DNA of 64,000 nucleotides from Pseudomonas triticifolii (GTDB taxonomy: Bacteria > Pseudomonadota > Gammaproteobacteria > Pseudomonadales > Pseudomonadaceae). Positions 55,300 to 63,206 of the stretch are shown here, one piece after another; position 1 is the first letter of the stretch; each line of letters begins with the position of its first letter. The notes beneath the pieces are model-generated. The model worked only from the letters and a program-made list of their open reading frames with translations. It ran no database searches and was not told the DNA's origin. The position numbers were made by a program, and so were the translations under genes. The stretch lies in NCBI RefSeq assembly GCF_014358015.1, contig NZ_JACONV010000004.1:124001-188000 (forward strand), written 5' to 3'.

Positions 55300-56319
55300 A
55301 TGAAAACGTTCAGCAAAGTAGTGACCGGTACGCTGCTCGCCCTGTCTGTCAGCAGCGCATTTGCCGCAGGCGATTCGGGCGTTGAGCACAACACTCAGGC
55401 CTTTCTCGATGCACTGAACTCGGGCACCGGCAAGCCCCTCGAGCAGCTGTCGCCCAAGGACGCCCGCGCGGTGTTGGTCGGCGCTCAGTCAGGTGTGAAA
55501 CTGACCCTGCCCAAGGCCGATGTCAGCGAGAAAACGATCAAGGTCGACGGCCAGTCCATCAGCCTGAATATCGTGCGTCCCGCAGGCGTCAAAGGGACGT
55601 TGCCGGTTTTCATGTTCTTCCACGGCGGCGGCTGGGTCCTGGGAGATTTCCAGACTCACGAGCGTCTGGTTCGGGATCTGGTTGCAGGCTCTGGGGCCGT
55701 TGCGGTGTTCGTCAATTACACGCCTTCGCCTGAAGCGCATTACCCGACTGCGATCAATCAGGCTTACGCGGCCACTCGCTGGGTGGCTGAGCATGGCAAG
55801 GAAATCAACGTCGACGGCAAGCGTCTGGCCGTGGCTGGCAACAGCGTCGGCGGCAACATGGCGACAGTGGTTGCGCTGATGGCCAAGGAAAAAGGCACCC
55901 CGGCGCTGCGCTACCAAGTGCTGCTGTGGCCTGTGACGGACGCCAATTTCAACACTGCATCCTACGACCAGTACGCCGAAGGCCACTTCCTGACCCGCAA
56001 CATGATGAAGTGGTTTTGGGACAATTACACCACCGAGGCGGCGCAGCGTAACGAGATCTACGCCTCACCGTTGCGTGCCACAACTGAACAGTTGAAAGGC
56101 TTGCCGCCTGCGCTGGTCCAGACCGCCAGCGCTGATGTGTTGCGCGATGAAGGTGAAGCCTATGCCCGTAAGCTGGATCAAGCTGGTGTACCCGTCACGG
56201 CTGTGCGTTACAACGGCATGATCCACGACTACGGCTTGCTCAACGTGGTCAGTCAGGTGCCAGCGGTGCGCTCCGCCATGCTGCAAGCGTCCGAAGAGCT
56301 GAAAGCACACTTGAAGTAA
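55300..56319 (+). CDS. Secreted alpha/beta hydrolase, hormone-sensitive-lipase type
   Basis: 339 residues. Signal peptide MKTFSKVVTGTLLALSVSSAFA. HSL oxyanion motif FFHGGGWVLGDF, nucleophile GNSVGGNMATVV (GxSxG), catalytic Asp near SADVLRDEGEAYA and His in MIHDYGLLN. Likely an esterase of the periplasm or outside; substrate unknown. AGGAATCGAAC precedes the ATG. 24 bases after ohr, so it could handle ester products of peroxidised lipids; that is inference. Confidence 0.88.
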   Translation: MKTFSKVVTGTLLALSVSSAFAAGDSGVEHNTQAFLDALNSGTGKPLEQLSPKDARAVLVGAQSGVKLTLPKADVSEKTIKVDGQSISLNIVRPAGVKGTLPVFMFFHGGGWVLGDFQTHERLVRDLVAGSGAVAVFVNYTPSPEAHYPTAINQAYAATRWVAEHGKEINVDGKRLAVAGNSVGGNMATVVALMAKEKGTPALRYQVLLWPVTDANFNTASYDQYAEGHFLTRNMMKWFWDNYTTEAAQRNEIYASPLRATTEQLKGLPPALVQTASADVLRDEGEAYARKLDQAGVPVTAVRYNGMIHDYGLLNVVSQVPAVRSAMLQASEELKAHLK

Positions 56320-56344
56320 CGCCATCTGCCGAATCGCAGGCAAA

Positions 56345-56372
56345 AAGAAACCCGCATCGCTGCGGGTTTCTT
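56345..56372 (-). terminator. Terminator of efp
   Basis: 12-bp stem AAGAAACCCGCA / TGCGGGTTTCTT with a TCGC loop, between the hydrolase and efp stops; it can serve both directions. Confidence 0.85.
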
Positions 56373-56397
56373 GCGTAACGGGGTTACAAAACCATGC

Positions 56398-56967
56398 TTA
56401 TTTGGCACGGCCTTTGTAGGAACCGCCTTCACGGGTATCGATCTCGATCATGTCGCCGATTTCGATGAAGTCAGCCACGCTCAGCTCAGTGCCGTTCTTC
56501 AGTTTGGCAGGCTTCATGACCTTGCCGGAAGTGTCGCCACGAGCCGAACCTTCGGTGTAGTCAACCTGACGCACGATAGTGGTCGGCAGCTCTACGGAAA
56601 CCAGACGCTCTTCGAAGAACACGGCTTCGCACACGTCGGTCATGCCTTCTTCAACGAAAGGCAGAACGCTTTCGATGTCTTCGGCGTTCAGTTCGTACAT
56701 GGTGTAATCGGAGGTGTCCATGAACGTGTAAGTGTCGCCGCTGATGAAGGACAGAGTCGCTTCCTTACGGTCGAGGATCACGTCGTCCAGTTTGTCGTCA
56801 GCGCTGTAAACGATCTCGGTCTTGTAACCGGTCAGCAGGTTCTTCAGCTTGGTCTTCATGATTGCGCTGTTACGACCGGACTTGGTGAATTCAGCCTTCT
56901 GAACCAGCCAAGGGTCGTTTTCCAGACGGATCACGGTACCGGGTTTCAGCTCTTTACCAGTTTTCAT
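56398..56967 (-). CDS. efp: Translation elongation factor P (rhamnosylated type)
   Basis: 189 residues. KOW-like domain I, OB domains II and III ([17 protein letters not shown]; the end SYKGRAK). The tip loop is [12 protein letters not shown] with Arg32, the residue that EarP modifies with rhamnose, instead of the Lys34 used in E. coli. It eases synthesis of polyproline runs. ATG 56967. The upstream gene on the same strand is earP, 99 bp away. Confidence 0.96.
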   Translation of the reverse strand: MKTGKELKPGTVIRLENDPWLVQKAEFTKSGRNSAIMKTKLKNLLTGYKTEIVYSADDKLDDVILDRKEATLSFISGDTYTFMDTSDYTMYELNAEDIESVLPFVEEGMTDVCEAVFFEERLVSVELPTTIVRQVDYTEGSARGDTSGKVMKPAKLKNGTELSVADFIEIGDMIEIDTREGGSYKGRAK

Positions 56968-57066
56968 TGCATATATCCGAATTTGGATGAGATTAACCAA
57001 AGGCTCTGTACGAGAAATAGCCTTGGGGGGCACTTTTCGTACAGAGCCTTATATCAAGGCCGCGTA

Positions 57067-58200
57067 TCATAGCGAATTTCCATAAAACTGCACCAGCGCT
57101 GCGGCGAGATCCTTGCGAGCGGCCTGTTCTTCGCACCAGTACTCGGCATGGCTCTGGATCTCCACCCAGTGAGTCATCATCGCCTGCCAGCTCGCGTCCA
57201 GCGGCAGGCTGGCGTTCCAGCTTTGCCAGAACGCGTTCAAGGCCGACGCAGCCTCTGCCGACAGGCCTGCCAGGTAGAGTTCCAGAAACGCGTCAAGCTT
57301 GGGCAGATGCGCATCGCCTTCCTGCTGATAGATGTGCCAGAGCATCGGCCGGCCCGCCCATTGGGCCCTGACAAACGAGTCCTCGCCTCGTACCACATTG
57401 AAATCGCAGCTCCACAGCAAGCGGTCATACGCCTCCTGCCTGACGAACGGCAGTATCTGAACCGTCAAAGCGCCCCGCCGCTCAATGCTGCCCACCGTCA
57501 GTTCAGCCATGTCGAGCCAACGCTGCACGTCGGCCAGGATGCGCCCATCCGGCACCAGCAACTGCGTGGCACGACTGTCGCGGGCAAGGGCATCGAGCCA
57601 ACTGCCAAGCGCAGGGTTCTCGTAGGCAAACAGCGAAATCAGACGTGCTCCCGCTATCGGCTCGACACCCAGCGTCTGCAGAAAAGCTTGCTGCGCCGCC
57701 GCGTCGTGCTGAAAAGCCTCGCGTCGCTCGATCAGGCCCTGCTCACGCAGCAATCCTCCCGTAGCGTCCCGAAAGCCGGGGAAGAAAAAGAATTTCTTCA
57801 AACCACTCGACTGCAGGGACGGCAGGCCATGGCAGCCGGTCACCCAGTCCTCTGCGCTCAGGTAGTCGAGGTTGAGCCACACCGGCCTTGGTGAGCACTG
57901 CAACATGGCGTCGGTGTAGCGCGCAGGAAGCCGGCAGGCGAACGCCTCGATCACTGCGTCGGGGATGTCAGTGTCGACCCAGTCTGCGGGCCAGTGACAC
58001 ACACTGACACCTTCCTGCCACTGCTGTGCGGCCTGGGGATCCGCTTGCGGACACAGACGGGCGAATGCCGACAGATCGTCGATCCACAGACGGATATTCA
58101 GGCCGTGCTCGGCGACGAGTTGACGCGCCAGGCGCCACGTGACGCCCACATCCCCATAGTTATCGACCACATTACAAAAAATGTCCCAAGAGGCTTTCAT
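57067..58200 (-). CDS. earP: EF-P arginine rhamnosyltransferase
   Basis: 377-residue GT-B enzyme (DUF2331) that transfers rhamnose from dTDP-rhamnose to Arg32 of EF-P. The key aspartates are Asp13 and Asp17 in DIFCNVVDNYGDVGVTWRLA; the C-terminal nucleotide-sugar site is FNVVRGEDSFVRAQWAGRPM. Length and neighbours are typical. ATG 58200. Operon with efp is probable. Confidence 0.95.
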   Translation of the reverse strand: MKASWDIFCNVVDNYGDVGVTWRLARQLVAEHGLNIRLWIDDLSAFARLCPQADPQAAQQWQEGVSVCHWPADWVDTDIPDAVIEAFACRLPARYTDAMLQCSPRPVWLNLDYLSAEDWVTGCHGLPSLQSSGLKKFFFFPGFRDATGGLLREQGLIERREAFQHDAAAQQAFLQTLGVEPIAGARLISLFAYENPALGSWLDALARDSRATQLLVPDGRILADVQRWLDMAELTVGSIERRGALTVQILPFVRQEAYDRLLWSCDFNVVRGEDSFVRAQWAGRPMLWHIYQQEGDAHLPKLDAFLELYLAGLSAEAASALNAFWQSWNASLPLDASWQAMMTHWVEIQSHAEYWCEEQAARKDLAAALVQFYGNSL

Positions 58201-58373
58201 CCGGGCTCCCTGAGGGCTGTCGGTAAAACATCAATTGTCGTTCAGAACGCCCCTTCCCCACCAGCCTTGAGCCTTGGGTGCCTCTGGAGCGGCAGAAGCC
58301 GCGCGTGCAATTGTCATCCTCACGCGCCAGGCATGGCACAATCGCATTGCGCCCCTTCGCAAGGAACTCCGCC

Positions 58374-58760
58374 ATGCCGTCTCACATCCGCCGTCGCGAA
58401 CTGTACGTATCCCTGAAGTTGATTCTGTGCATCGCCCTGGGTATCTGGCTGGGAGCCATGGTGGTAGTCCTGACCGGCTGGCTGCTATACAAAAGCCTGC
58501 CTCCTGCGCAGACCGTGGCGCTGGAAAAGGCCGCTACTCAACTGACAGCGCCGCCTGCACCGCAGGCTGAACCCGAAACGGCGATGTTCAGAAAATACGA
58601 GCAGAGCCTGCGCGAAAGCGAAGCCAGACAAGCCCGCGAACAGACGCAGGAGCTACAGCAGCGTAATTTCAGCCGCGCCAAATGCGACTTCTGGATGCAG
58701 CAGGACCGCACCGCGCCGAGCGAGAAAAGCCGCGCCAGCATCAACGAATATTGCGGATGA
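58374..58760 (+). CDS. Single-pass membrane protein of unknown function
   Basis: 128 residues. Basic start (MPSHIRRRELYVSLKLI), one TM helix (LILCIALGIWLGAMVVVLTG, about 16-38), then a helical Glu/Gln/Arg-rich region at about 70-105 and two cysteines near the end (RAKCDFWMQQ, NEYCG). AAGGAA precedes ATG 58374. The Gre-like gene follows after three bases, so they are one operon. Confidence 0.8.
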   Translation: MPSHIRRRELYVSLKLILCIALGIWLGAMVVVLTGWLLYKSLPPAQTVALEKAATQLTAPPAPQAEPETAMFRKYEQSLRESEARQAREQTQELQQRNFSRAKCDFWMQQDRTAPSEKSRASINEYCG

Positions 58761-58763
58761 GCC

Positions 58764-59246
58764 ATGAACAAGCAGGACGTGCTGCAACGCATCACCGATA
58801 GACTGGCGGTGGATCTGGACATTGCGCAACGCGCCGCACAGACCGCCTATGAAGCCGCCACGCACGAAGAAAACATCGCTGAAAACAAGTACGACACGCT
58901 GGGTCTTGAAGCCTCCTATCTCGCCGCAGGCCAGGCGCGGCGTGTCGATGAAATCCGTCAATCGCTGGCGCTCTACCGTAACTGGTCAATCAAGGCGTTC
59001 GATGAATCCTCGGGCATTCAGGTCGGTGATCTGATCACCCTCGAAGGTGAAGCGGGTCAGGTGCAGTACCTGTTCCTGGGGCCTGACGCAGCGGGATTGA
59101 AGATTCATGCAGACGACCGTCTGATTACCGTCATAACGGCTCGCGCGCCGCTGGGGCAAAACCTGCTGGGAAAATTCGAAGACGATGTCGTACAGATTGT
59201 CATCAACGGCGTCCGACAATCCTTCGAGATCACTCAAACCTTATGA
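58764..59246 (+). CDS. GreA/GreB-like transcription factor homologue
   Basis: 160 residues. N-terminal helix pair (about 5-75, with NKYDTLGLEASYLAAGQARR), followed by an FKBP-like C-terminal domain (IQVGDLITLEGEAGQVQYLF, ARAPLGQNLLGKFEDDVV, close to the SPIARALIGK block of Gre factors). The acidic tip of the coiled coil (THEENIAENKYDT) keeps E-N-K residues but is not the canonical DxxE pattern. It may therefore bind the RNA polymerase secondary channel without cleavage activity. Three bases after the previous gene. Confidence 0.75.
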   Translation: MNKQDVLQRITDRLAVDLDIAQRAAQTAYEAATHEENIAENKYDTLGLEASYLAAGQARRVDEIRQSLALYRNWSIKAFDESSGIQVGDLITLEGEAGQVQYLFLGPDAAGLKIHADDRLITVITARAPLGQNLLGKFEDDVVQIVINGVRQSFEITQTL

Positions 59247-59368
59247 ATCACTGCATCTGAAGGGTTGATCGGGCCAAGTTTTTCTGGGTAAGGTGGGGCT
59301 GTCGCTACAACCGCAATAATCGGGGCTACATCACAGCAAGCAAGGACTAACACCCAAGGAGATTTTTC

Positions 59369-59575
59369 ATGACGAACGTCATAGCATTCCCTGACGCCCA
59401 TGAACGTGATCGCCTGAAGTCCAGTCAAGATCCGGCGTTGAGATACCTGAACAAAAAAGAGCGACTGCTGATCGACCAACTGCGTTCGACCAGCCATGCA
59501 GGCCGTCAGTATGTGTACGACTACGCAAGCATCATGCACCTGTCCAGGCCCTTGTATCCTGAACCGCTAGAGTGA
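59369..59575 (+). CDS. Small hypothetical protein
   Basis: 68 residues (MTNVIAFPDAHERDRLKSSQ then DPALRYLNKKERLLIDQLRS). AAGGAG stands seven bases before the ATG, and codon use is normal, so it is probably real. Predicted to be mainly helical; no family recognised. Downstream of the Gre-like gene with a 122-bp gap. The 222 bp that follow hold no gene apart from the palindrome. Confidence 0.7.
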   Translation: MTNVIAFPDAHERDRLKSSQDPALRYLNKKERLLIDQLRSTSHAGRQYVYDYASIMHLSRPLYPEPLE

Positions 59576-59752
59576 TGGTCCGGCATCCGGGCTGAACATC
59601 CTGCAAGAAATACGCTCGGGGCCTCTGCAACAGGGCCCTGATAGCGATGTGCTGTGCACGATGCACTTTCCCTCTTTTCCTACCGACCTGCCTGCCCGGC
59701 AACCTCAGGCAAGCAGTGAGTGCGCGCGGCAATTTTAATTGCGATTATCATC

Positions 59753-59782
59753 ATTAATTGATTACGATCGTAATCAATTAAT
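59753..59782. promoter_or_regulatory. 30-bp perfect palindrome upstream of the thioesterase gene
   Basis: The half ATTAATTGATTACGA (59753-59767) is followed without spacer by its exact reverse complement. It ends 15 bases before the first possible start codon and 30 before the preferred one. A site of this length without spacer suggests a homodimeric operator. The adjacent left segment GCGATTATCATCATT has Fur-box-like character. Confidence 0.8.
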
Positions 59783-59812
59783 CCGCCCGTCGTCGATATG
59801 GAGTACCGCGTC

Positions 59813-60352
59813 ATGCAGAATCTCTCTCGTGAAGAAAAGATCGAACTGTGGATGGCAGAGGAGAAAACCGTGCGCGCCACCCTTGGTCCGCCCGGCGACA
59901 CGGGGCTAGCAGAGGTAGCCCTGCTGGAGCCTGTCGATTTCTTCAACAGCATAGGTCGCGGCGATTTACCCAGCCCGGCACTGGGCGCATTGATGGGCTT
60001 TATTCCGCTTGTCTTCAGTGAGGGGCAATTCATCTTTCAGGGCACGCCGGACAGCCGACATTACAACTCGCTGGGCACTGTCCACGGCGGTTATGCAGCT
60101 ACGCTGCTGGATTCGTGCATGGGCTGTGCGATCCATACCCGGCTCAAGAAAGGTCAGGGATACACCACACTGGATTTGCGCGTCAGTTACATCCGCGCCC
60201 TGACCGACAAGGTTGGCCCCATTCGCGCAGAAGGCAAGGTTGTCCATGTGGGCCGGTCTACGGCCGTCGCTGAAGGTCGGTTGTATGACGTGGATGATCG
60301 TCTGTATGCCACTGCGAGCACCACTTGCATGATTCTTACCATGAGCCTGTAA
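59813..60352 (+). CDS. PaaI-family hotdog-fold thioesterase
   Basis: About 179 residues. Hotdog core with the active-site loop NSLGTVHGGYAATLLDSCMG (helix start at VHGG) and TTLDLRVSYIRALTD. Hydrolyses acyl-CoA or similar thioesters; the substrate is unknown. ATG 59813 has GGAG ten bases upstream; ATG 59798 lacks a site. A Fur-like or palindromic operator lies just before it. Confidence 0.85.
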   Translation: MQNLSREEKIELWMAEEKTVRATLGPPGDTGLAEVALLEPVDFFNSIGRGDLPSPALGALMGFIPLVFSEGQFIFQGTPDSRHYNSLGTVHGGYAATLLDSCMGCAIHTRLKKGQGYTTLDLRVSYIRALTDKVGPIRAEGKVVHVGRSTAVAEGRLYDVDDRLYATASTTCMILTMSL

Positions 60353-60407
60353 GAAATCTCAGTCGTTTGAGGGACGCAGGACCGATTGGTACTGCGCCCT
60401 CACGTTG

Positions 60408-61700
60408 TCAGCCTTGCAAAACCCACTCGATGGCCGGATACGCCAGTGCAGTGATGGCGACCAGCCCGGCAATGACCACGAAGACGTTGGACAGCTTGCC
60501 CGAGTACTTGTGCATGGCGGGTACCTTGCGAATGGCGTACATCGGCATAAGGAACAGCAATGCCGAAATGATCGGGCCACCCAGGGTTTCAATCATGCCC
60601 AGGATGCTGGGGTTGAGCGTCGCCACAATCCAGCACACCACCAGCATGAACGCAGCGGTTATGCGGTCGAGCATTTTAGGGGCCGGACGGCGACCGGTTT
60701 TGACGATCAGACCTTTCAGCCCCTCGCTGGCACCGATGTAATGGCCCAGGAACGACTTCGAGACGGCCACAAATGCTATCAGCGGCGCGACGAATGCGAT
60801 GGTCGGGTTACTGAAATGATTGGCCAGATAAGACAGGATCGACAGGTTCTGTGCCTTGGCCTCGGCCAGTTGCGCAGGCGACAACGTCAACACGCAACTG
60901 AATACGAAAAACAGCACCAGAACGACCATCAGGACATGGGCGCGGGCCAGAATCTGTGAGCTGCGCGCCTCGGCGTTTTCGCCGTACTGACGTTTCTGGT
61001 CGACGGCGAACGCTGAAATGATCGGGGTATGGTTGAACGAGAACACCATCACCGGAATAGCCAGCCACAGTGTCGGCAGGAACGCCGAAGGCTCAGGCAG
61101 TGTCGTTGCAGTGCTCAGAATGCCGCCATTCCAGTGCGGAATAAGAAACACGCTCAGGAACAGCAGCGCAGTGATGAAGGGGTAAACCATCAGGCTCATC
61201 GCCTTGACGATGAACAGCTCGCCACACCGCACCACGGCCAGAAGCCCCACGATCAACACGAACGCCAGCACAACGCGTGGCGGTGGCTGCACCTGCAATT
61301 GGTGCTCAAGGAAGCTACCCACCGTGTTGGTAAGCGCCACGCTGTAAATCAACAGGATCGGAAAGATAGCGAAGAAATAAAGCAGGGTGATCAGTGTGCC
61401 TGCGCCCTTGCCGAAGTGTTGCTCGACCACTTCTGTGATATCGGCCCCTTCTCGCCCGGACAACACGAAACGCGTAAGCCCGCGATGCGCATAGAACGTC
61501 ATGGGAAAGGCCAGTATGGACAAGGCCAGCAAGGGCCAGAAACCGCCGATGCCAGCGTTGATCGGCAGAAACAGAGTGCCTGCGCCAATCGCGGTGCCAA
61601 ACAGGCCCAGCATCCAGGTCGTGTCACTACGATTCCACGCGGCAGCGCGCGCTGAGGTTGCATCCAGACGTTCTACGACGCCATTTGCCTGATCATTCAT
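60408..61700 (-). CDS. sdaC: Serine permease of the HAAAP family, SdaC-like
   Basis: 430 residues with about eleven TM helices. It follows E. coli SdaC along its length (TDTMWMLGL-like DTTWMLGLFGTAIGAGTLFL; PMTFYAHRGLTRFVLSG; FSFNHTPIISAFA; ILSYLANHF; TLNPSILGMIETLGGPIISA). Proton-coupled import of serine is likely, with threonine possible. ATG 61700. Divergent from a TetR-type gene with a 336-bp gap. Confidence 0.88.
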   Translation of the reverse strand: MNDQANGVVERLDATSARAAAWNRSDTTWMLGLFGTAIGAGTLFLPINAGIGGFWPLLALSILAFPMTFYAHRGLTRFVLSGREGADITEVVEQHFGKGAGTLITLLYFFAIFPILLIYSVALTNTVGSFLEHQLQVQPPPRVVLAFVLIVGLLAVVRCGELFIVKAMSLMVYPFITALLFLSVFLIPHWNGGILSTATTLPEPSAFLPTLWLAIPVMVFSFNHTPIISAFAVDQKRQYGENAEARSSQILARAHVLMVVLVLFFVFSCVLTLSPAQLAEAKAQNLSILSYLANHFSNPTIAFVAPLIAFVAVSKSFLGHYIGASEGLKGLIVKTGRRPAPKMLDRITAAFMLVVCWIVATLNPSILGMIETLGGPIISALLFLMPMYAIRKVPAMHKYSGKLSNVFVVIAGLVAITALAYPAIEWVLQG

Positions 61701-61822
61701 CCGGTCGACTCTCCGTGGCCGGTTAATCAAAAGGGAAACGCATCAAAAAACGGGCAGTCCGCGTTCCCCCGGAAAACAAGGGGCCGGATTGTCCGGGATT
61801 ACGCTGAGAAATCAACGATTTT

Positions 61823-61929
61823 GTCTGACAAACCTGTAGGTTCTGAACCACAACGGACAGAACCTGCTCATTTCCGAACATCAGAAAAGGACGTCAGAGT
61901 CCCCTTGCAGCCATACCGTCTGTAGGTTT
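61823..61929. promoter_or_regulatory. Repeat-bearing control region between sdaC-like and tetR-like genes
   Basis: Palindromic AACCT-GT-AGGTT at 61831-61842 is preceded by GTCTGACA; a second half-copy GTCTGTAGGTT begins at 61918, and AGAACCTG lies between. Such spaced sites are compatible with TetR-family binding. The 336-bp gap holds no gene. Confidence 0.4.
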
Positions 61930-62036
61930 TGCACGGAAACGCAGGAATCGGAGCGCGTCAAACCTATGCTGCATCGTTTCATCTATCCATGTATAAAGGC
62001 GTTGTAATACTTCGGCCACTTCCTGGAGAATCGAGC

Positions 62037-62621
62037 ATGCGTTACGCGCTTGATCGTAAAGCCCAAACTCATCAGCGGATTGTCAAGGAAGCATCCGTAC
62101 GTTTTCGCCGGGATGGCATTGGAGCAACGGGTCTGCAACCCTTGATGAAATCGCTGGGTCTGACCCACGGCGGTTTCTATGCTCACTTCAAGTCAAAAGA
62201 TGATCTTGTCGAGCAGGCGTTAAGACAGTCTGTGGATGACGCCAAGGTGCTCACCCGCGAGTTGTTTGCCGGACAGAATGCGCTAAGCGAATTCATCGAC
62301 CTCTACCTGTCCAGTCCCCATCGTGACGAGCCGGGAACGGGTTGCCCGTTACCGAACATGTGCGCTGAACTGGGTCAGATGGAGCGTCCCAGCCAACTGA
62401 CGGACGAGATCACGCTTCATTTGCTGGAAACGTTCGAAAACGCACTGCAAAGCGAAGACTCCCAATCCAAAAGCATGCTGATTCTATCGAGTCTGGTGGG
62501 GGCCTTGATGCTGTCGCGCAGCGTTCATGACCGGCAACTGTCAGATCACATTTTGAAGGTCACTCGAGACCATGTGAAGTTGCATACCTGCCAACAGGAC
62601 AGTGCAGCAACGCTTCAATAA
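62037..62621 (+). CDS. TetR-family regulator
   Basis: 194 residues. HTH at about 12-55 (AQTHQRIVKEASVRFRRDGI; LMKSLGLTHGGFYAHFKSKD), with a short ligand domain carrying GTGCPLPNMCAELGQM, which includes two cysteines; similar proteins include NemR/AcuR-like redox or electrophile sensors. ATG 62037 is preceded by GGAGA. Divergent from the serine permease; ligand unknown. Confidence 0.86.
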   Translation: MRYALDRKAQTHQRIVKEASVRFRRDGIGATGLQPLMKSLGLTHGGFYAHFKSKDDLVEQALRQSVDDAKVLTRELFAGQNALSEFIDLYLSSPHRDEPGTGCPLPNMCAELGQMERPSQLTDEITLHLLETFENALQSEDSQSKSMLILSSLVGALMLSRSVHDRQLSDHILKVTRDHVKLHTCQQDSAATLQ

Positions 62622-62670
62622 CCGACGCTGTCGACCAGGGCGGTATTGATCAGCCAAGTACAAAGAAAAA

Positions 62671-62690
62671 GCCGACACCTGTCGGCCTTT
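62671..62690 (+). terminator. Terminator of the tetR-like gene
   Basis: GCCGAC / GTCGGC stem with an ACCT loop, flanked by AAAAA on the left and CTTTTCTT on the right. It also faces the comEA-like gene. Confidence 0.7.
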
Positions 62691-62713
62691 TCTTGATTAA
62701 TAAGCGTCCGTTA

Positions 62714-63043
62714 TCATTCGACTGAAAGTTTGTCTCGATTTTTTTCGAGAATGGATTTTCCGATGCCCTTCACCTCGATCAATTCATCAACCGATGTGAA
62801 CTCTCCGTTACTTTCACGGTAGGCCACAATAGCATCGGCCTTGTTCTTGCCAATACCAGCCAGTTCCTTCTGTAGGGTTTCTGCATCGGCTTTATTGAGG
62901 TTTATTCTGTCTGCATGTGCCGCGTGTACCGCCGCAGTCATGGGGGCTTGCACACTGCTCGGTGCGGCGGGCGCCGCTGTTACGGCAACCGACGCACTGG
63001 TCAACAAGGCAAACATCAAGGAGGAGAAAAAAGTGGTTCGCAT
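62714..63043 (-). CDS. ComEA-like helix-hairpin-helix protein
   Basis: 109 residues. Signal sequence (MRTTFFSSLMFALLTSASVAVTAAPA), a short Ala-rich linker, then a double HhH domain (INLNKADAETLQKELAGIGK and VDELIEVKGIGKSILEKNRD). ComEA binds DNA in the periplasm for uptake in competent bacteria; many pseudomonads keep this protein without proven competence. ATG 63043 with GGAG eight bases ahead. Next to the wbpM-like gene, as recalled from PAO1 (PA3140/PA3141). Confidence 0.9.
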   Translation of the reverse strand: MRTTFFSSLMFALLTSASVAVTAAPAAPSSVQAPMTAAVHAAHADRINLNKADAETLQKELAGIGKNKADAIVAYRESNGEFTSVDELIEVKGIGKSILEKNRDKLSVE

Positions 63044-63206
63044 AACTGACGCTCCATAAAAGTTTAAGGCAGCTTTCCGAAGCTGCGACTGAAACTTAGA
63101 CCAGCGCACGTCGTTATAAAAGTGGACGAGCGTTGCCAGTTATGTCGGGCAGCCTGTTCACGGGTTTATCACACTAAAAACTTACAGCAGGAAACACTTC
63201 ATCCTC

